Source: Posidonia oceanica
Lineage: Eukaryota > Streptophyta > Magnoliopsida > Alismatales > Posidoniaceae
Assembly (NCBI GenBank): GCA_037176725.1
Contig: JAZBRS010000020.1
Coordinates: 57,006,001-57,070,000, forward strand
Direction of reading: 5' to 3'
Length of the DNA: 64,000 nucleotides
The position numbers and the translations under genes were made by a program. The stretch's first letter is position 1; each line of letters starts with the position of its first letter. The notes below the pieces were generated by a model. It was not told the origin of the DNA. It did no database searches and saw nothing but the letters and a program-made list of their open reading frames with translations. Shown here in pieces: positions 45,134-53,000 of this stretch.

Positions 45134-46336
45134 ATGGGCTTCCCTACTCTGCTAACTCCTGCACATTGCTCGGAAGCCCTGCGAGAATGGATCGGCAGGC
45201 TCACTCAAGTAGACTGTGAAAAGCTGCGCCTGTGGGGCATACCAACTAAACTGCTGAAGGCTGCTGATGTGGAAGTCAGCCGCCACCTCCTGTGTGCCGC
45301 CGTAAGATTCTGGAAACCGGCGTACCATGTCTTCCGCTTTGGCAAGACTAAGCTGACACCTACACTGGAAGAGGTGCGTCGGATCTGCGGCTTTTCAAAA
45401 ATCATGGGGCCTCCTATTTTCATGAGACGCGACGGATATCTCCAGGTCTTAAGCCAGCTGACTGGGCTATCCACTCGAACCTGCCAACAGAGGCTAATCT
45501 GCACCAGTGGATCAGAGCCTATGCTTCGCCTTGCACACTTCGATGATATCATGAACAAGCGTGCTGACCTCGGAGATGAGCTGTGGCTCCGAGGATTTGT
45601 CATCCGCTTTCTGGGCGAGCTGATCTTTACTCATGGCCGACTGACAGTGGCCATCGAGGTCGCAGAGATTGCGCTAGCTGTGGTGACCCAGCACATAGAC
45701 CTAGCACCAGTTGTCTTGGCAGAGACCTATTGTGGGCTGGACCGCATTTCTCATCGCTGCCGCCACTTCCACGGTTGCGGAGCACTCATACAAGTCTGGC
45801 TGACTGCGCACTTAGAGATGGACTTCCTGCACCCTCAAGTACACGCCTTCGAAGCATACTGCAGCAGCGCCCGTATCAGAGCAGACAAGAGCGTCAAAGA
45901 AGAGTACAAGAGGCTATCAGCACTGACTGACGACGCTGTGACCTGGCGTATCGTCCCCTCTGCAGCCGAGCCATTCACAATCTTCTTCAGCACGCGTGAC
46001 ACGCGGCTGCTCATTCTTCCAGGCTTCACAGCAGGCGTAGAGTACCACCCGATCAAGGTCATGCGCCAGTTCGGCTTCCAGCAGGGCGCCTTCATCGACA
46101 GTACAGCGCCCGAGCTTCTACAGACTTACCCTCTTAGCACCACTGCCCCAACCAAGAAGCTTGCTAGTCTGATGCAGCATGGGGTCCTATCTACAGACAT
46201 CGCAGCTGTGAGAGGCGTAGGATGCACCCCGGAATATGAAGCCGAAGTCCGACAGCTCTGGCCTATTACTGAAATTCCGCCAGGCGGCCCCTTATTCCCC
46301 GACTCCAGGCAGTCGAAGAAGGCCCGAACTGACTAG
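45134..46336 (+). CDS. DUF7745 / plant-mobile-domain-like extra protein of element C
   Basis: 401 codons from the conserved M-G-F-P-T-L start; an upstream ATG at 45029 would add 35 residues that are not conserved. Features: W-I-G-R-L-T near the N-terminus, L-K-A-A-D-V-E-V-S-R-H-L-L, F-R-F-G-K-T-K-L-T-P-T-L-E-E-V-R-R (the T-L-E-E segment is typical of plant DUF7745/PMD-like proteins), a helical middle with I-A-E or V-A-E-I-A-L-A-V-V-T, H-R-C-R-H-F-H-G-C-G, and a basic tail S-R-Q-S-K-K-A-R-T-D. No catalytic signature is evident. It is complete here, nearly complete in A and split in B, always after pol on the sense strand, so it is a stable part of this family. Extra ORFs are known in plant Ty3/gypsy elements; their role is unknown. 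Confidence 0.75.
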   Translation: MGFPTLLTPAHCSEALREWIGRLTQVDCEKLRLWGIPTKLLKAADVEVSRHLLCAAVRFWKPAYHVFRFGKTKLTPTLEEVRRICGFSKIMGPPIFMRRDGYLQVLSQLTGLSTRTCQQRLICTSGSEPMLRLAHFDDIMNKRADLGDELWLRGFVIRFLGELIFTHGRLTVAIEVAEIALAVVTQHIDLAPVVLAETYCGLDRISHRCRHFHGCGALIQVWLTAHLEMDFLHPQVHAFEAYCSSARIRADKSVKEEYKRLSALTDDAVTWRIVPSAAEPFTIFFSTRDTRLLILPGFTAGVEYHPIKVMRQFGFQQGAFIDSTAPELLQTYPLSTTAPTKKLASLMQHGVLSTDIAAVRGVGCTPEYEAEVRQLWPITEIPPGGPLFPDSRQSKKARTD

Positions 46337-46559
46337 GCCCTTGTGCAACCATCATATGGTCTTCTTTCAGACTACGCTGTACATTTCTGGCCTGCCACAG
46401 GCATTGTACCTACCAAGCTTTATCAATGAAAAACTGTTTCTGCTTTCTGCTTGCACATCAAGATTCTTTGCTGTATTGCATATCATTGTCATCATCATCT
46501 TGGGCCCTCTAACCAGACTTGCAGGCATCACAATGCAGCAAAGTCCTCAGCACCCAATC
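46337..46559 (+). other. Start of the 3' non-coding region, element C
   Basis: No open frame of note and no clear repeat. It includes 'ttctggcctgccacaggcattgtac', also seen downstream of the extra ORF in A (about 420-445) and B (about 26795-26820). Confidence 0.5.
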
Positions 46560-47400
46560 CGGAGTCCAAAACATCTGCGGACCCGCGTCGTCAAGCTACG
46601 CCATCCGGCGTCCCCAGCTGGTTGCCCCCAGCTGAAGTCCCTTGCGGGCTGGCACCCCAAACTGCCCGGCGAAAGGTCCGTCAACCTGTCATCATCCTCA
46701 GCTGATCATCCCCAGCTGAGTCCCCTGCGGGCTGGCACCCCAAACTGCTCGGCGATGGGTTCGTCAACCTATCATCCATCCACTCACTCATCTATCTTTG
46801 CATCCTGATGCCAGGGGCGCTTCGGCCATCCCCTGGTATCATCCTGATACCAGGGGCATCTTTTGGCTGCCCTACGGTGTCATCCCCAGCTGATCATCCT
46901 CAGCTGAATCCTCTGCGGGCTGGCACCCCAAACTGCCCGGCGAAAGGTCCGTCAACCTGTCATCATCCTCGGCTGATCATCCTCAGCTGAATCCTCTGCG
47001 GGCTGGCACCCCAAACTGCTCGGCGAAAGGTCCGTCAACCTGTCACCCTCCTCGGCTGATCATCCCCAGCTGAGTCCTCTTCTCGGCTGGTCATCCCCAG
47101 CTGAGTCCCCAGTTGGTCGCCCCAGCTGGATCCTTATCTTTGCAGGCTGGCACCCCAAACTGCTCGGCGAAGGGTCCGTCAACCTGACACTCTTCTCGGC
47201 TGGTCATCCCCAGCTGAGTCCCCAGCTGATCACCCTCAGCTGAATCTCTTGCGGGCTGGCACCCCAAGCTGCTCGGCGAAAGGTCCGTCAACCTGACACT
47301 CTTCTCGGCTGGTCATCCCCAGCTGAGTCCCCAGCTGATCGCCCTCAGCTGAATCTCTTGCGGGCTGGTACCCCAAACTACTCGTCTGACAAGCACGACA
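46560..47400 (+). repeat. Tandem array with 'ggctggcaccccaaactgc' units, element C
   Basis: About seven copies of a segment with 'ggctggcaccccaaactg', '(c/t)cggcgaaaggtccgtcaacctg' and 'gctgatcatccccagctgagtcc' sit at irregular spacings of about 80-190 bases. They are separated by variable numbers of the short palindrome-like 'ccagctga/tcagctgg' blocks. One hairpin (46830-46856) is embedded. B has only two partial units at 26510-26590. Confidence 0.8.
46830..46856 (+). other. Conserved hairpin, first copy in element C
   Basis: CCCCTGGTATCA and TGATACCAGGGG are perfectly complementary around TCC. The second copy at 47448-47474 has GGTGTC/GACACC instead of GGTATC/GATACC, a paired change. Confidence 0.75.
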
Positions 47401-47447
47401 CTCTTGTCATCACTCTCTGCTTTCGATGCCAAGGACGCGCTGGCCAA

Positions 47448-47542
47448 CCCCTGGTGTCATCCCGACACCAGGGGCATCTTTTGATCGCCCCTTGGTATCA
47501 TTCCTTCCCTCTTTCCCCCATGACGTTCCTGGCGTCATGGGG
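47448..47542 (+). other. Two adjacent perfect hairpins in element C 3' region
   Basis: 47448-47474: CCCCTGGTGTC, loop ATCCC, GACACCAGGGG. 47516-47542: CCCCATGACG, loop TTCCTGG, CGTCATGGGG. The B copies (26418-26444 and 26350-26376) keep the loops and most pairs, but two neighbouring pairs of the second stem change from C-G and G-C to T-A and A-T. Confidence 0.75.
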
Positions 47543-47624
47543 ATGGTTTCTTCTCATCATTCCCTTACCCCTTCTTTGTCGGCCGATAAGTCCGATATCT
47601 TATCATTCTCATCATTCCCTCATC

Positions 47625-48310
47625 CCCCTCTTTAGGTTAATTTCTCATCATGATCTCATCCCCCTCTTTAGCTTAAACTCTCATCATGATCTCACCCCCC
47701 TCTTTAGCTTAAATTCTCATCATGATCTCATCCCCCTCTTTAGCTTAAATTCTCATCATGATATCATCCCCCTCTTTAGTTTAATTTCTCATCATGATCT
47801 CATCCCCCTCTTTAGTTTAATTTCTCATCATGATCTCACCCCCCTCTTTAGCTTAGCTTCTCATCATGATCTCACCCCCCTCCTTAGCTTAGCTTCTCAT
47901 CATGATCTCATCCCCCTCTTTAGCTTAAACTCTCATCATGATCTCACCCCCTTCTTTAGCTTAAATTCTCATCATGATCTCACCCCCCTCTTTAGCTTAA
48001 ATTCTCATCATGATCTCATCCCCCTCTTTAGTTTAATTTCTCATCATGATCTCATCCCCCTCTTTAGTTTAATTTCTCATCATGATCTCACCCCCCTCTT
48101 TAGCTTAGCTTCTCATCATGATCTCACCCCCCTCCTTAGCTTAGCTTCTCATCATGATCTCATCCCCCTCTTTAGCTTAAACTCTCATCATGATCTCATC
48201 CCCCTCTTTAGCTTAGCTTCTCATCATGATCTCATCCCCCTCTTTAGTTTAATTTCTCATCATGATCTCATCCCCCTCTTTAGATTAACTTCTCATCATT
48301 ACCTCATCCC
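47625..48310 (+). repeat. 36-bp tandem array, element C
   Basis: About nineteen copies of a 36-base unit, 'tctcatcatgatctcatccc' followed by 'cctctttagcttaaat', with a longer-range duplication: the run of variants at about 47690-47890 recurs at about 47965-48170. Because the unit is twelve codons, one frame is open throughout (S-H-H-D-L-I-P-L-F-S-L-N), but this is repeat translation. Each edge carries CGGCC(G)GATAAGTCCGATATCTTATC-like sequence, related to B's higher-order array. Confidence 0.9.
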
Positions 48311-48369
48311 CTCTTTGCCGGCCGGTAAGTCCGATATCTTATCATTCTCATCATGATCTCGTCCCCTCT

Positions 48370-48492
48370 TATCAACAATCAATCACTCGTGCTAGGCTGA
48401 TATCCGAAACTATCAACAATCAATCACTCGTGCTAGGCTGATATCCGAAACTATCAACAATCAATCACTCGTGCTAGGCTGATATCCGAAAC
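48370..48492 (+). repeat. Three copies of a 41-bp tandem repeat, element C
   Basis: Three identical copies of 'tatcaacaatcaatcactcg' + 'tgctaggctgatatccgaaac'. The identity points to recent amplification. Each copy creates a GATA...TATC mini-hairpin across the unit boundary. Confidence 0.9.
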
Positions 48493-49460
48493 TATCTTAG
48501 GCTGATAATCCTAAACTATCTTCTGGTCGATCCATGGTCGGCCCGCAGTTGTGTTATACGGCTGACATCCAGTAACTGTCCCTCGTAATTGCACTTTTCC
48601 AGTTGATAGGTCTGTAAACTATCCACCGGTTGACAGGACCGTAAACTGTCGTTAGGCTGATACTCCTAAACTATCGCGTGCAATTACGTTATACGGCTGA
48701 CATCCAGTAACTGTCCCTTGCAATTGCGGTTTCCGGTTGACTGGACCGTAAACTGTCGCTCCAGTTGATAGGTTTGTAAACTATCCACCGGTTGACAGGA
48801 CCGTAAACTGTCGTTAGGCTGATACTCCTAAACTATCACCCGCAATTGCATTATACGGCTGATATCCAGTAACTATCCCTCATCATTGCGCGTTTCCAGT
48901 TGATAGGTCTGTAAACTATCCGCCGGTTGACAGGACCGTAAACTGTCGCTCCAGTTGATAGGTCTGTAAACTATCCACCAGTTGGTAGGACTGTAAACTA
49001 CCACGCGCAATGATGTTATACGGCTGACATCCAGTAACTGTCCCTCGCAATGCCGTTTCCAGTTGATAGGACTGTAAACTATCCTCCAGTTGATAGGTCT
49101 GTAAACTATCCGCCGGTTGACAGGACCGTAAACTGTCGTTCCAGATGATAGACTGTAAACTATCCGGCATTGCGTTATACGGCTGATATCCAGTAACTAT
49201 CACTCATGGTTTGTGGGTTCCGGTTGACAGGACCGTAAACTGTCGCTCCAGTTGATAGGTCTGTAAACTATCCACCGGTTGATAGGACCGTAAACTGTCG
49301 TTAGGCTGATACTCCTAAACTATCACCCACAACCATGTTATACGGCTGATATCCAGTAACTATCACTCACAACTGCTCCGGTTGACAGGACCGTAAACTG
49401 TCACTCCCGGTTGATAGGACCGTAAACTATCCGGACGATAAGCCCGTCACCTTATCATTT
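48493..49460 (+). repeat. Tandem mini-hairpin array of element C with paired stem changes
   Basis: Roughly eighteen units of the form stem-loop-stem with a loop close to GTCTGTAAA or GACCGTAAA, separated by TCCACCGGTT, TCGCTCCAGTT and similar. By my count about nine stems are GATAG/CTATC, about six GACAG/CTGTC and one GGTAG/CTACC (48980-48998). One is mismatched (GACTG/CTGTC near 48736) and one is a wobble (GATAG/CTGTC near 49279). A second unit type, GATA-TCCAGTAAC-TATC after 'tatacggct', alternates with GACA-TCCAGTAAC-TGTC. The array closes with GATAAG-CCCGTCAC-CTTATC at 49437-49456. It is the plus-strand counterpart of B 24536-25600. Confidence 0.88.
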
Positions 49461-49930
49461 TTTTTCCTCCTTTTCGGTGTGGCCTTGTCCCAGGAAGACA
49501 AAGTCACGCACCTCCTTTCTGCGATAGGAGAGTTGGCCTCTCTCCCCTCGCACCCTTTTCTTTTCTGCAGGCTTGTTCCCCAGACGGGGACAAGCTGCAC
49601 CCTGTTTTTCTTCGCTTTGTCGTGCAAGTCTGGCTTCCCCGCCAGACATTCGCACCACATCGCGCCTTTTTATCATTTTCTTTGCATCATCTCAGCACTT
49701 TCTTAGCTAACACTGCATATTAGCATCATCAATATTACTTGCACAGCATCAGCATTTTCTTACAGCTGCACTAACTTTTATACTAACTCTTGCATTGCAT
49801 TTAGCATATCACACACAGCACAGCATCCATCTGCACTGGCATCTTGCATTGCGGCAACGGGCTACGATCTTCGGTGCATCCGCCGGATAAGTAGTTCACG
49901 CCCATAGCAACCCGCTGCTCCCGCCAGTCA
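49461..49930 (+). other. Conserved non-coding block before the polypurine tract, element C
   Basis: Collinear with B 24535-24070. Small frames are not conserved. No gene is supported. Confidence 0.55.
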
Positions 49931-50012
49931 GATGGGGTGTCTTGTCAACCCTGAGCAGCGGCCGCGCCCCGCTTGCCCTCGCTCAGGGAGGGGCATCTGT
50001 TGACACCCCATC
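49931..50012 (+). promoter_or_regulatory. Polypurine tract of element C within a nested inverted repeat
   Basis: GATGGGGTGTC (49931-49941) is perfectly complementary to GACACCCCATC (50002-50012), the first bases of the 3' LTR. Between them CCCTGAGC (49949-49956) pairs with GCTCAGGG (49981-49988), and the polypurine run AGGGAGGGG (49985-49993) follows or overlaps that arm. B keeps both layers. The tract itself is the expected plus-strand primer site next to TGTTGACACC at 49998. Confidence 0.8.
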
Positions 50013-53000
50013 TTGGCAGGCTTGGACCCTTGGAGCCCTCCTGGTGATTGCTGGATCAAACCCCAACCAAACCCTAACCCTCATCCTCCTCTCTACCCTT
50101 CAAAATCAACCCATTTTGACCTAAACCTCTACCCCCTTCCCAACCTCAAAACCTAACCAAAATCCATAGGAAAACCCACCAACACCCACTTAGCAAACCT
50201 ACCCAAAAACTTAGAAACTTCCAAGCTCAACCCATCCTTGAAAACCCTAGAAAACTTAGGTGAAACTACCCTTTTTCTACACCTTGAAACCCCTCCAAAA
50301 CCTTCTTAGAATCAAACCAAAATTTCAGACCAAAGACTTCAAGCCCTAGACTACCCACTCACCAATTTTCACCCCATTCCAAGACCATTAAGACCCTCTT
50401 TCACTCAAATTATCCTTTTCTCTCTCTGGGATTATCATTTTCTCTCTCCTCTCTCTCTCCTGATTGTCATCTCTCTTTTCATCCCTTGCTTGTCCTCTTT
50501 CTGGTCTGGCTGTGGGCCCCCTCTGTGCTTCTATCCTTCCTCTACCTTATCCCTATTTTTACTTTATTTTTAACACTTTTTCTGAATTTTTAAAAATCGT
50601 TTTCCTCCAACTTATCCTTTTTCCCTTTTATCTCCCTCTTTTTCCCATTTCTTTCCTCCTTCTCTTTTCCTTTTCTCCCTTCTGCAAAAGTCCACAAAAA
50701 CCCATAAAAATCTATAAAATCTCAAAACAAACAAATCAGTACCCTAAGAAAAACAATTAAAAAATGTTAAACAAGCTATTAACAACTTAAACCTAACTAA
50801 ATCAAGTTAAAAGAAAAATCAAACATGCAAACTAAAAAATGCAAAACAAATCAAAAGAAAACACTGAAAAATCAAGGAAAAAACTAAAATGAGATCAAAA
50901 CCCACCAAAGGTAAAAACCCATCAGAAGAATTAAAAAGCAAACCCAAAAAGAAGAATTAAAAAAATCAAACACTAAAATAAGTAATTAAAGAAGGCAAAA
51001 GACCTAACCTAATAAACATAAGAAAAACAAGTTAAAACTTAATTAAAAAAGAAAAGAGAAAACACACCTGAAATACTTAAAAAACACCCTATCAAACCAG
51101 AATAAATCCAACTAAAAACTTCAAGAAAAATCAACAAAATAAAAATCCAAACATAACTTAAAAGACTTAAAAGAAAGAAACCCTAAGAAGACTACAACTT
51201 TAAAATCTAAAACCAACCCTAAATTAATACGAAATAAATCCCAAAAAATCCTAATCAACATTTTAAATGTCCAACAAGGGAAACACAACTTTCAAAATAA
51301 TTTAAAAGAGGTTTAACAAACACTTAACCAAGAGAAAACTAATTAAAAGCAAAAAACCAAAACCCTAATCAAGCCCAAAACACATTAATCAACTCAAAAT
51401 AACCATTAAAAATCTTAATTAAAATCCTAATCTACAGCACAACTCTTCTAATATCTTTATTTATTTTTAGTTTATTTTTACCTATTTTATTTCCCCATTC
51501 TACCCCCTCTTTCCTTCTTATTTCCCTTCTTTCTTCCTTACTTTTCCTTACTGGGCTCAATCCAGCCCGTTTCTTTTTTTCTTTTATTATTATTATTTTT
51601 TTCTCTCTGCTTTTTATCGGCCCGCAGCAAGTCCGGCCCGCCTGCCTCTTCTCCTCCTCCTTCTCCTTCTGCAAGCTTCTTCTGCGTTTCTTCCCGTGAG
51701 CGGTCGGCTACAGAATTCCCTCCTCCATTCGAAATTCAACCGTCCATCAGATCGTCTACAGCAGCTCGCCGTCTCCCCATCTCAGCAGCTTTTCCGGAGC
51801 CGGTCGCCTCAATCTTCTCTGCTGCAGTGGCCGCCGGCCGAATTTGAAAATTCCCCAGCGCGCCAGCAGCCTCCGCTCCCTAGTTATAATCCTCCGACCT
51901 TCCTTCAATCCCAAGGGACGAAGCCTTCAATGCAGAACCAGTAGCGAACAACCTTCTCCTTCAGAGCAAACCAGAGAGTGAAAAAGTATTTCCACTTCGC
52001 CTTTTCCACCTGAAACAACCTGCTTCTCTTCTTCTCTGCCTCTTCCAATTTCCAGAAGGGAGAGCGGCAAGAGAGGGTGTTTAGAGAGCCACCTTTGCAT
52101 CCCGGAGAGAGGTCTCCATCCCAGAGCATTCCCGCACCAGAAGCACCCTTTTTTTTCCCTCTCTAAGTTCAGCAAATCCTCCTCCCTCTGTTCCAGTAAC
52201 CCAACACCACTCCAAGCCTCCACACTTCTCCCCATTGCTTCCTAAATCTCACCCAACACCTGATCTTCTTCCTCCAGCATTTCCCAGCCATTTCACCCCA
52301 TGAAACCACCTGAATTTTCCAAGAAACACCTTGAACACCTGACCTGAAACCCAACTCCTTCCCTCCGGCAATTCCCTTCACCACAGCCCGCAACTCCCTC
52401 CCAAACTTCACCCAGTTACTCACCAGGCCTCCACCTTTCCAAAGCCCCTGGCCTCGAACCCAACCACTCACCACAGCTTCCGAACTCCACCACAAACACC
52501 TACACCACTCACTGATCAGAAAACCGGCCGACTTCCAATCTCCACCTACAGCCTCCCAAAAAATAATTCAACCACCCAGAGTCACTCCCCGCACCTCCAG
52601 CAATCTCCCAGAGCACTCCGCTCCACCGGACGAGCAGTGGACACCCCCCGGCCTCCGGCTACCATCTCTGGACCCAATCTTGCCGAATCACCACCTGAGC
52701 TTCGAAGCTCGCATCCGGATGTCTGGGAAGCTCCGGAGGATCACTCTGAAACGACTCCAATCCTTGCGAGCAGCGGACAACGCCCGCAGCGACCGGACGA
52801 ACTCCACCGGCGACCTCTGAAGCCACCGACGTCGGGAGGGCGTCTCAACCGCGGACTCAGGTAAATTCCACTTTCCTTAGCCTCCTCTTCCTCTTCTCCT
52901 GTTTCCCCGGCCTTTAGAATAGGTTTTCTGGCCCCCCTGTTCCGTTTCAACTCGCCGGTCCGGTCGTCTTCTCCGGCGACGTTCTCCGGTCTTCGCGACG

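Noticed and set aside
47358..48356. A 332-codon open frame (S-H-H-D-L-I-P-L-F-S repeats)
   Set aside because: It is the translation of the 36-bp tandem array, open only because 36 is divisible by three. There is no counterpart in A or B.
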